The position numbers and the translations under genes are program-made. A DNA stretch of 23,818 bases from contig JAGOGF010000028.1 in NCBI GenBank assembly GCA_017996845.1, forward strand, positions 1-23,818. Direction: 5' to 3'. Numbering within the stretch: the stretch's first letter is position 1; every line of letters begins with the position of its first letter. This stretch comes from Butyrivibrio sp. Its GTDB lineage: Bacteria > Bacillota_A > Clostridia > Lachnospirales > Lachnospiraceae. Positions 8,171-15,358 of the stretch are shown here, piece after piece. A model generated the notes under the pieces. That model made no database searches, was not told where the DNA came from, and saw only the letters and a program-made list of their open reading frames with translations.

Positions 8171-9273
8171 AAAAGGTAATTTTTTTCATACAGCATGAGA
8201 CGGTACTGACAGTTGCTTTTGTTCTGGCACTGATTTCCTGTTTTTTTGTGCAGCCTTCGAAGGCCTATATCGGCTATATAAATTTCAGTGTTCTTTCGCT
8301 TTTGTTTTGTCTGATGACAACGGTAGCAGGAATAGTCAGTGTCGGGGCCTTTGATGTGCTGAGTCACAAGCTGTTGTCCGGCATAAAGAATTTCAGGACT
8401 ATGGCAGGGCTTTTGGTTCTGTTATGTTTTTTTATGAGCATGTTTCTGACAAATGATGTAACACTCATTACGGTTGTGCCTTTTACGATCATGCTGATCA
8501 CACTTACCGGTATGCAGTGCAGTAATGTTTCATTGCTGGTATTTGAAACAATAGCCGCAAATCTGGGCAGTATGCTGACACCGTTTGGCAATCCGCAGAA
8601 TCTGTATCTGTATACACAGTTTGATATCAGTATGCAGGCATTTTTGAAAATCATGTTTCCATATTCTTTTGCAGCACTGATTTTGCTTTTGATTAATATC
8701 TTAACAATGCAGAATCAGAAATTAGAAATGAAAATTAGAGGTAATCCGAAAATATCTGACAGGAAAAAGCTGTTTATATATATATTTCTTTTTATTTTTG
8801 CAATTCTTACAGTTGCAAGAATTCTGGACTATAGAATTCTTCTTTTGATTACGATTCTTACAATCGCGATTATGGATCGCCGGCTTTTTTTGAACGTGGA
8901 TTACAGTTTGCTTCTGACCTTCGTATTCTTTTTTGTCTTTGTTGGAAATATGGGGAGGATGAAAGCGGTCAGTGATGCATTACAGGTATTGATAAGCGGA
9001 AGAGCACTTTTGGTATCGGTTCTTGCTTCACAGTTTATCAGTAATGTACCTGCGGCAATTTTGCTGTCGGGCTTCACACAGGATTACAGATCTTTGATCA
9101 TTGGTACGAATCTTGGAGGTCTTGGAACATTGATTGCATCTATGGCAAGCCTTATTTCATATAAATTCTATGCGGAAGAGTTTAATGACGGCAAAGGACG
9201 TTATATTGCAGTATTTTCATTTTGGAATATTATCTATCTGGTGATTTTGTTCCTTATGACGTATCTGTTTTGA
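8167..9273 (+). CDS. SLC13/ArsB/NhaD-type (ion transporter superfamily) permease
   Basis: A 368-residue membrane protein with about ten hydrophobic segments. Two inverted hairpin-loop motifs identify the superfamily: NDVTLITVVPFT with SMLTPFGNPQNLYLY in the first half, and FISNVPAAILLSGF followed by GTNLGGLGTLIASMASLISYKFY in the second. Such permeases move anions (citrate, dicarboxylates, arsenite) or exchange Na+/H+; the substrate cannot be read here. The protein is shorter than typical SLC13 members (430-550), mostly at the ends and in the central loop. The ATG overlaps the stop of the DUF3783 gene by four bases. A dipeptidase gene starts 36 bases later and may be co-transcribed. Confidence 0.85.
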   Translation: MKKVIFFIQHETVLTVAFVLALISCFFVQPSKAYIGYINFSVLSLLFCLMTTVAGIVSVGAFDVLSHKLLSGIKNFRTMAGLLVLLCFFMSMFLTNDVTLITVVPFTIMLITLTGMQCSNVSLLVFETIAANLGSMLTPFGNPQNLYLYTQFDISMQAFLKIMFPYSFAALILLLINILTMQNQKLEMKIRGNPKISDRKKLFIYIFLFIFAILTVARILDYRILLLITILTIAIMDRRLFLNVDYSLLLTFVFFFVFVGNMGRMKAVSDALQVLISGRALLVSVLASQFISNVPAAILLSGFTQDYRSLIIGTNLGGLGTLIASMASLISYKFYAEEFNDGKGRYIAVFSFWNIIYLVILFLMTYLF

Positions 9274-9309
9274 AAATAATCAGTTTCATTGTGAAAAGGG
9301 AGAAAAGAA

Positions 9310-10791
9310 ATGGCATGTACAACAATTTTGGTTGGTAAAAAGGCATCTTATGATGGCTCTACAATGATCGCACGAAATGATGATTCACCGTCCGGACAGT
9401 TTACAGCAAAAAAGTTTGTTGTAATACATCCACAGGAGCAGCCACGCAGCTATCAATCGGTTTTATCCCATGTTCAGATAGAACTTCCGGAAGATCCCAT
9501 GCGCTATACAGCAGTTCCTAATGTATTGAAGGATGAAGGTATATGGGCAGCAAGCGGTGTCAATGAAATGAATGTTGCGATGACTGCAACGGAGACAATT
9601 ACTTCAAATGAAAGAGTACTGGGGGCAGACCCATTGGTTGATTACCTTCCTGAAAAGGAAGGACAGCAGGAACGGGCAGGAGGAATAGGAGAAGAAGACA
9701 TTGTAGTTCTGGTGCTGCCCTACATTCACAGTGCAAGAGAAGGCGTGATCCGACTGGGAAATCTTTTGGAAAAATATGGAACCTATGAAATGAATGGGAT
9801 TGCGTTTCAGGATACAGATGAGATCTGGTGGCTGGAAAGCATTGGCGGACACCACTGGATTGCCAGAAAAGTTCCGGATGATGCATATGTGGTAATGCCC
9901 AATCAGCTTGGCATTGATGCATTTGATCTGACGGATGCATTGGGGAAACAGGAAAATTACATGTGTTCAGCTGATCTGGATGATTTTATAAAGAATCATC
10001 ATTTGGATCTGTCTTTACAAAGTGGGTTTAATCCAAGAGAAGCTTTTGGAAGTCATGATGATGCAGATCATGTATACAATACACCGCGGGCATGGTTTAT
10101 GGAACGTTATCTGAATCCGCACACGAGTATCTGGGATGAACCAAATGCGGATTACAGAACGGATTCGGATGACATTCCGTGGTGCAGAGTACCGGAAAGA
10201 CGGATCACACAGGAGGATATAAAATATCTTTTGTCTTCGCATTATCAGGGAACGCCATATGATCCATATGCATCCTATGGGGATCCCTCAATGCGTGGGG
10301 CATACAGATCAATTGGAATCAACCGGAATGATTTTATGGCTTTGATTCAGCTCAGACCGGATGTTCCGAAGGAATATTGTGCCGTTGAGTGGCTTGCATT
10401 TGGATCAAATGTATTTAATGCAATGGTACCTTTTTATGCGGCAGTTGACAGTACGCCGGAATATCTGGCAGGAACAACGGAAGATGTTTCTACGGATAAC
10501 TTCTACTGGGCCAGTCGTATGCTGGGTGCCTTGGCGGATGCGCATTATGGGAAATGTCTTTCTCATATTGAACGATATCAGCTGGCAGTGCAGTCTAAAG
10601 GGCATGAACTGATTGGATGTTTTGATAAGGAAATGGGTGAGGCAGAGCTCTCTAAGCGTAAGGAAATTTGTGAAAAAGCAAATGATAAAATCGCAGAAAT
10701 GCTGCAAAAACACACGCAGCAGGTGCTGAATAAGGTATTGTATGAGACAAGCTGCCAGATGAAGAATTCCTATGCAAGATCGGATGCCTGA
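9310..10791 (+). CDS. C69 (U34) family dipeptidase
   Basis: The 493-residue protein begins MACTTILVGKKASYDGSTM, the hallmark of Ntn-hydrolase dipeptidases of the PepD type; Cys3 would become the N-terminal nucleophile after removal of Met-Ala. ARNDDSP follows at 21-27, and EGIWAASGVNEMNVAMTATET is the conserved second block. GGHHWIARKVPDDAYVVMPNQ is also typical. Length matches the family (470-500). It hydrolyses dipeptides of broad composition and has no signal peptide, so it is cytoplasmic. The ATG has AAAAGGGAG upstream. It may share a transcript with the upstream permease. No clear terminator follows. Confidence 0.93.
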   Translation: MACTTILVGKKASYDGSTMIARNDDSPSGQFTAKKFVVIHPQEQPRSYQSVLSHVQIELPEDPMRYTAVPNVLKDEGIWAASGVNEMNVAMTATETITSNERVLGADPLVDYLPEKEGQQERAGGIGEEDIVVLVLPYIHSAREGVIRLGNLLEKYGTYEMNGIAFQDTDEIWWLESIGGHHWIARKVPDDAYVVMPNQLGIDAFDLTDALGKQENYMCSADLDDFIKNHHLDLSLQSGFNPREAFGSHDDADHVYNTPRAWFMERYLNPHTSIWDEPNADYRTDSDDIPWCRVPERRITQEDIKYLLSSHYQGTPYDPYASYGDPSMRGAYRSIGINRNDFMALIQLRPDVPKEYCAVEWLAFGSNVFNAMVPFYAAVDSTPEYLAGTTEDVSTDNFYWASRMLGALADAHYGKCLSHIERYQLAVQSKGHELIGCFDKEMGEAELSKRKEICEKANDKIAEMLQKHTQQVLNKVLYETSCQMKNSYARSDA

Positions 10792-10883
10792 TCTGTCTTA
10801 TCAATTGGATGATACGGGTGAAATGAAAAGCAGAAAGGCATGCAGTATTTTGACAGAGCATCAGGGAAAAGAATGGGATCCTT

Positions 10884-11018
10884 ATGACAGACCAGAACCA
10901 GTTGACAGGGCCGGAACAAGGGGAAAAAAAGGAAGCCGAAACGGGGATAGATGATCAGACGGATATTCTGCAATCTGCGAGGAAAAGGTTATTTTTTTGT
11001 ATTATTATGCCGAAATAA
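10884..11018 (+). CDS. Candidate small protein (44 aa)
   Basis: In the 301-base gap after the dipeptidase, an ATG at 10884 with GGGAT five bases upstream opens a 44-codon frame ending at TAA 11016-11018. The predicted peptide is very hydrophilic and acidic (TGPEQGEKKEAETG) and ends with a basic-hydrophobic tail (ARKRLFFCIIMPK). It has no relation I recognise. The rest of the gap (11019-11092) is AT-rich and holds the ribosome binding site GGGAGG of the next gene. The ORF could be chance or the remnant of a longer gene. Confidence 0.25.
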   Translation: MTDQNQLTGPEQGEKKEAETGIDDQTDILQSARKRLFFCIIMPK

Positions 11019-11092
11019 AACAAAATAGAATTATGTGATCATTTTTGTCTGGTCAGAAGTGTTTATAAAAAAGAATCAGTGGGAGGCAGTAT

Positions 11093-11755
11093 ATGAGAGT
11101 AACAACGCAAATGGTAAATACATCTGCAGCACAGGCAGGACTGAACATACATACCGCTTCACTTGCCAACTATATTCAAACAAGTGATTCAGATGATTCT
11201 ATTGCAGCTTTGCTGGAAAGTAAGCTCAATACCGGATCCAATACCAGCAGTTCCTATAAAAAACTTGCAAAGTCAGCTACTGCACTTGAAACAGCATCTA
11301 CTGCGCTTTCTTCTGACAGTACAGACAGCATCCTTTCGAAGGCGCAGAGCAGCGGAGATAAGCAGGAAGTTTGTGATACAGTGAAAACACTGGTAGATAA
11401 TTATAATTCCGTGCTGAAGTCGCTTAAAAAATCGCCTTCAACACTGAATAACTTTTACTGTTCACAGCTCAAATCAGCGGCATCGAATAATAGCACTGCA
11501 CTTAAGAATGTTGGAGTTACGATTGCAAAAGACGGAAGTATCAGTGTAGATGAAGATAAGCTGAAGAATGCTGATATCAGTACAATAAAAAAAGCCTTTG
11601 GCGCAGGCTCGGATTTTTCGGAAAAAGTTTCTTTTGTTGCAGAACATATCGGCGCAAATGCGCAGGCAGGGGCAGATTCTCTTTCCAGTCAATATAGTGC
11701 AAGTGGACTTCTTAGCTCTTCCGATACAGCGAGCAGGTATGATTCAAAAGGTTAA
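11093..11755 (+). CDS. Orphan flagellar hook-associated-like protein (FlgL-like N end, FliD-like C end)
   Basis: A 220-residue protein rich in Ser, Ala and Lys. The first residues MRVTTQM are the classic start of FlgL (hook-filament junction protein). From about residue 95 on it resembles the FliD cap protein C-terminal region: TVKTLVDNYNSVLKSL, then VGVTIAKDGSISVDEDKL, then IKKAFGAGSDFSEKV. The central KLAKSATALETASTALSS also fits helices of FliD or flagellin. It is far shorter than FliD (400-600) or FlgL (300). There is no signal peptide. GGGAGG precedes the start. No flagellar gene is nearby, so either it belongs to a dispersed regulon or it is a free-standing relative with another role. 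Confidence 0.65.
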   Translation: MRVTTQMVNTSAAQAGLNIHTASLANYIQTSDSDDSIAALLESKLNTGSNTSSSYKKLAKSATALETASTALSSDSTDSILSKAQSSGDKQEVCDTVKTLVDNYNSVLKSLKKSPSTLNNFYCSQLKSAASNNSTALKNVGVTIAKDGSISVDEDKLKNADISTIKKAFGAGSDFSEKVSFVAEHIGANAQAGADSLSSQYSASGLLSSSDTASRYDSKG

Positions 11756-11757
11756 TA

Positions 11758-12670
11758 TCAGTTCCTTTGCATTTGTGCTGCCGTAGATGCTTCAGAAACA
11801 GAATCACCGGAGGGAATCAGGATGGTTCCGAGGAGCATCAGAACAAGTGCCATTATAAAATGCAGAGAAGGCAGTTCGCGGAAAAAGAGAAAAGCGCTCC
11901 AATAAAAGGAGCGGAAGCGTAATAGGCGCTTGTTTTTGCAGCGCCAAGGCTGCGTTGGGAAAAAATATATAAAATCAGACTTACTCCGTAAGTAATGTAT
12001 CCGATTGCAAAAGCAATCAACAGCCAAAAAAAGGAAGCTTATATTGGCCGGTCCAAAAGACGACGATCAGTGAACCGGTACCGGCAAACAGGCCTTTGAT
12101 CGCAACGATCGTAATAGGATTTTTGGAAGACAGTTTTCTGGAAAAATTGTTTTCAAGGCCCCAACAGGCACAGGCAAGAAGAATCAACAGGGATCCATAT
12201 GAGAAAGAGAAAATTTTATATGAATCAAAAGACAGGACTATGCTGGCAATTGTTATCAGTACAATTGCTGTGCATAGTTTTTTTGATATATGTTCCTTAA
12301 AAAACAGAAAAGCAAATACAGCAGTTGCAGCAATTTCAAAGTTTTCGAGGAGCGCGGCGTTCGCTGCAGAGGTATGTGACAGACCTGTCATCAGAAGAAG
12401 CGGGGAGATGATATCTAACAGGATCATACCAGCCAACCAGGAAGAATCAGACTGGTCAAGATGGCAGGAAGACCTGGTATTTCCATTAAAGTGCAAAAAT
12501 AATCCGGTGGCAGACATACCAAATCCCGCACCCAGATATAGACAGGCAGCCATCATGGCAGGAGAAATTTGCTGCAGCAGGAGCTTGGAAAGCGGGGTAC
12601 TCATAGCATAAAGGCAGGCAGATAGAACTGCTGCAAATATTGCATTTGATAACGCAATCCTTTTTTTCAT
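11758..12670 (-). pseudogene. EamA-type (DMT) transporter, broken by two frameshifts
   Basis: Read from the ATG at 12670 (AAAGGA upstream), the protein starts MKKRIALSNAIFAAVLSACL and shows the ten-segment EamA/DMT drug-metabolite transporter pattern. It includes LSHTSAANAALLENFEIAATAVFAFLFFKE at the end of the first repeat; runs over the quoting limit are abbreviated here to their type. The frame stops at 12017. Adding one base to a 7-A run (12026-12032, T on the coding strand) restores LLIAFAIGYITYGVS and AKTSAYYASAPFIGALFS. A second missing base at a 5-A run (11882-11886) restores FFRELPSLHFIMALVLMLLG up to a TGA at 11758. Both lesions are single-base losses in homopolymers, so either a decaying gene or sequencing error is possible. 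Its promoter and operator look intact. Confidence 0.8.
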
Positions 12671-12684
12671 ATTAGAATCCTTTC

Positions 12685-12717
12685 TGATCAATATCCCCCA
12701 TAGGGGGATATTGATCA
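12685..12717. promoter_or_regulatory. Perfect palindromic operator candidate upstream of the EamA gene
   Basis: TGATCAATATCCCCC (12685-12699) and GGGGGATATTGATCA (12703-12717) are exact inverted repeats separated by ATA. The element begins where the -10 box ends and stops 14 bases before the start codon, so it covers the transcription start. No T-run follows it on the coding strand, which argues against a terminator. The central ATAT-C5-N3-G5-ATAT resembles the C-run/G-run operators of CsoR/CstR-type repressors; that assignment is inference. Confidence 0.7.
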
Positions 12718-12745
12718 TTCTAACATGAATATTGAAAAAATGCAA
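12717..12745 (-). promoter_or_regulatory. Sigma-A type promoter of the EamA transporter gene
   Basis: On the minus strand TTGCAT (12740-12745) and TAGAAT (12717-12722) are separated by exactly 17 bases. Transcription would start inside the adjacent palindrome. Confidence 0.75.
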
Positions 12746-12764
12746 AAAGACACAGCAGGGAAGG

Positions 12765-13604
12765 TTATGGACGGAAAAATCCTACAGCAACGGCGCCGGG
12801 GCCTGCGTGTGTTCCAATGGTACTTCCCATCTGGCTGATATCAGGAAACGTGATATGTGCATCCCACAAAAATCTGCTGTCTTCAATGTATTTGTCCAAA
12901 AGAGTACGTTCCAGACCGGAATAACCAAGAACAAGAGGAAGAGAAAAATCGATCCCATCTTTTTTGATCTGTTCAATGAGCAGATTATTACCGCTTTTTG
13001 ATCCGCGTGCTTTACCTATGACAGCAATTTTTCCGGCCTGCAATGTAATAACAGGTTTAATGACCAGCAGATTACCTACAGCAGCAGCGGCAGCAGAAAT
13101 GCGGCCACCTTTCTTAAGATATTCGAGCGTATTTAACAGCGCTAATATAGTGATTTTATCCCGCTTTTGATTGAGAACGGCAGCGATATCAGAGGCGATT
13201 TTGCCTGCATCCCGCAGCTGTACTGCAAGACGGACAAGGCACTGCTCGCCAACAGTGACATTTTTACTGTCAATGACATAGATATTGTCATAGTCTGCAG
13301 CAGCAAGTGCAGCATTTTGATAAGTTCCGGACAAATCACTTCCTACCAGAATGACAACGGCACTATCCCCGGCAGAATTTATTTTCTGATATTCTGTTTC
13401 AAATGTATAAGGGTTGATCTGGCTCGTGGAAGGAAGTGCATCTGTTTCAATCAGTTTCTGATAAAAGGCATCTGCTGTGATCTCATATCTGTCCAGAAAT
13501 GAAGTATTACCAAACTGGATCTGCATGGGAAGAACAGTGATATTCAGTTTTTCTGCTTCGGATAATTCAAAATCGGATGCGGAATCTGTAAGTATTCTGA
13601 TCAT
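12765..13604 (-). CDS. DegV family fatty-acid-binding protein
   Basis: A 279-residue protein of the DegV/FakB family, which binds a fatty acid and, in known systems, presents it to the kinase FakA for phosphorylation. It begins MIRILTDSASDF, the usual DegV opening. TSQINPYTF (about 60-68) matches the conserved T-S-Q-P region, GSDLSGTYQNA is the second ligand-binding loop, and LEYLKKGGRIS is the third. The C-terminal HAGPGAVAVGFF also fits. Its ATG lies three bases after the marR stop, with GAGGA overlapping the end of marR, so both genes form one operon. No FakA gene is present in the window. Confidence 0.93.
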   Translation of the reverse strand: MIRILTDSASDFELSEAEKLNITVLPMQIQFGNTSFLDRYEITADAFYQKLIETDALPSTSQINPYTFETEYQKINSAGDSAVVILVGSDLSGTYQNAALAAADYDNIYVIDSKNVTVGEQCLVRLAVQLRDAGKIASDIAAVLNQKRDKITILALLNTLEYLKKGGRISAAAAAVGNLLVIKPVITLQAGKIAVIGKARGSKSGNNLLIEQIKKDGIDFSLPLVLGYSGLERTLLDKYIEDSRFLWDAHITFPDISQMGSTIGTHAGPGAVAVGFFRP

Positions 13605-13607
13605 ATT

Positions 13608-14075
13608 TTATTCCTCTTTCATTTCTTTCATAATAGCAGCGATGTGCGAAAGCTCTGGTATCAGACGCTTGGTTTCATCAGAACCGAGCTGCAGGATCAA
13701 TTGTTCCATAATACCAAGAATATGCTTGTGTTCTTTCTGATATTGTGTCTGACCAGAAACTGTAAGGCGGATCAGGACATATCTTTTATCGTGGGGCGAT
13801 CTGAGTCGTTCGATCAGTTGTTTCCGTTCCATGGTATCCAGTATCTTATTGACCTGAGATTTTAATATACCGGTTCGTTCTACAATAACAGAAGCTGTAA
13901 TTTCTTCTGTTCCATCAGTCTGTGCATGAGAAAGAATATTGCAGATGAAAACTTCCTGGAAAGTAAGGGAACGTACCAGACGTTCATTTCTTACTGAGGC
14001 AGATAGTGCAAGCCAGGAAGAAAGCAGATCCTCACATAGTTTATTGGTTATCCATTCATTGGTCAGTTGTTTCAT
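13608..14075 (-). CDS. MarR family transcriptional regulator
   Basis: A 155-residue winged-helix protein. EEITASVIVERTGILKSQVNKILDTMERKQLIERL is the recognition region (helix-turn-helix plus start of the wing; given here by its type and ends, about 62-96), followed by DKRYVLIRLTVSGQTQYQ, the typical MarR wing and basic Asp-Lys-Arg. Flanking helices would form the dimer. The open frame extends to 14129, but the ATG at 14075 has GCGAGG five bases upstream. It heads the marR-degV operon, and an inverted repeat overlaps its own -10 box, so it probably represses itself and degV. The effector could be a lipid-related compound, by analogy with FabT, but this is inference. Confidence 0.9.
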   Translation of the reverse strand: MKQLTNEWITNKLCEDLLSSWLALSASVRNERLVRSLTFQEVFICNILSHAQTDGTEEITASVIVERTGILKSQVNKILDTMERKQLIERLRSPHDKRYVLIRLTVSGQTQYQKEHKHILGIMEQLILQLGSDETKRLIPELSHIAAIMKEMKEE

Positions 14076-14102
14076 GAAAACCTCGCTTGGTTCATAAAAT
14101 GA

Positions 14103-14147
14103 ATAGTTAATAAAGTGAACTATACACATGGATTATTTTTTTGTCAA
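14103..14147 (-). promoter_or_regulatory. marR-degV promoter with overlapping inverted repeat
   Basis: On the minus strand TTGACA (14142-14147) and TATAGT (14119-14124) are separated by 17 bases, a near-ideal promoter. ATAGTT (14103-14108) and AACTAT (14118-14123) form an inverted repeat with a 9-base centre that covers the -10 box and the start point. This is the usual position of an autoregulatory MarR operator; binding itself is inferred. Confidence 0.75.
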
Positions 14148-14213
14148 GATTATTATTTCATTGTGACAGGAGGGTGATAAGATAAAGATAACACTTTATA
14201 CAGGAGGAAGAAT

Positions 14214-14744
14214 ATGACTGTTCTGATACATTTTATTCTGATTGGACTAAGCTCTGTGGCAGTATATCTTTTTATTGTTTTTGCAATTCGTTTTTTTGGT
14301 AAAACAGAAATTGCACAGCTTTCGGTTATGGATCTGGTATTTATCATGCTGCTAAGCAATGCAGTGCAAAATGCGATGGTTGGATCGGACACCTCTCTCC
14401 CAGGGGGACTGGTAGCTGCTGCGGCATTATTTATTACAGATTTCCTTTTTAAAGAATGTCTATACCGGTTTCCGTGGTTTGGCAGGCTGATGCAGGGTGA
14501 GCCATTGATGCTGATCTATAAGGGACACGTTAATGATGCCAATATGAAAAAGGCAAAGCTGACGACGGATGAACTGCTGGAAGCAATCAGAGAGCATGGT
14601 GCGGAGAAGGTAGCAGATGTTGATCTGGCAGTTCTTGAGGTAGATGGCAATATCAGTGTACTATCTTCTGATTTTCATGATAAGACTACCAGAGCAGTCC
14701 GAAAATCAAGAAATCCGAAGAAAGAAACTGCTAAAAGGGAGTAA
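14214..14744 (+). CDS. DUF421 (YetF-like) membrane protein
   Basis: A 176-residue protein with about three N-terminal membrane segments followed by a soluble domain. AIRFFGKTEIAQLSVMDLVF and LSNAVQNAMVG are the conserved DUF421 blocks at the membrane end; GEPLMLIYKGHVNDANMKKAKLT and VDLAVLEVDGNISVL form the cytosolic part. Length is shorter than B. subtilis YetF (about 230), as in many clostridial members. The function is unknown; relatives are linked to the cell envelope and spores. AGGAGG lies seven bases before the ATG. It is followed 18 bases later by a membrane protein gene, probably one operon. Confidence 0.88.
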   Translation: MTVLIHFILIGLSSVAVYLFIVFAIRFFGKTEIAQLSVMDLVFIMLLSNAVQNAMVGSDTSLPGGLVAAAALFITDFLFKECLYRFPWFGRLMQGEPLMLIYKGHVNDANMKKAKLTTDELLEAIREHGAEKVADVDLAVLEVDGNISVLSSDFHDKTTRAVRKSRNPKKETAKRE

Positions 14745-14762
14745 TATAAGAAAGGTGGAGGC

Positions 14763-15347
14763 ATGTTTCAGAACTATACGACACAGATAAGAGAAATTCT
14801 TTATGGAAATTCGCTGATGGTCATTTGCAGTATTTTCTATCTGATCTGGTGGGGAATTACATTCAGACCAGGTGCAGGCGGTACCACATTTGGAACGGTG
14901 TGTATCGGACTGGCATTTGTTCTCGGAATGGCGGGTGTTGTGCTTACAGTCAAAGGACTGAACGGGAATCAGATGCAGGCAAAGATACAGACGATCCCCG
15001 GGTGGGGGATTGCGGCAGCTGGATTAATCATATATGTGGTTTTGCTGGCAGTTACAAGCGGACTGCTGCACCGGCAGGTAACTTCTGAACTTTTGATCAT
15101 CACTGCATGGGCAGTACTGGAATTGTCACTGGTGAGCTTTCTATATGGGATAGGGCGTTTTGGGATGCCGGTCACGTTGGGAAGTGTGATGCTGATCCTT
15201 GCGGCAGCGGCTATCAGTATGGTTTGTTATTTATTGTATTACAGTCTTGCGCCCTATCCCGGATTCATTGATGGAATGATACCACTGATTGCAGTTGCTG
15301 TTGTGATGATGAGCATTAATGCTGTGCTTATTTTTTCAAAAGGTTGA
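14763..15347 (+). CDS. Polytopic membrane protein of unknown function
   Basis: A 194-residue protein with about six hydrophobic segments and very few charges: an N-terminal LMVICSIFYLIWWGITF, then FGTVCIGLAFVLGMAGVVL, a Gly-rich WGIAAAGLIIYVVLLAV, and three more up to residue 190. I recognise no family. AAGGTGGAGG precedes the ATG at good spacing. It lies 18 bases after the DUF421 gene and is convergent with the MFS gene, whose stop is 11 bases away; there is no room for a separate terminator hairpin. Confidence 0.75.
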   Translation: MFQNYTTQIREILYGNSLMVICSIFYLIWWGITFRPGAGGTTFGTVCIGLAFVLGMAGVVLTVKGLNGNQMQAKIQTIPGWGIAAAGLIIYVVLLAVTSGLLHRQVTSELLIITAWAVLELSLVSFLYGIGRFGMPVTLGSVMLILAAAAISMVCYLLYYSLAPYPGFIDGMIPLIAVAVVMMSINAVLIFSKG

Positions 15348-15358
15348 TCAAATATGAT

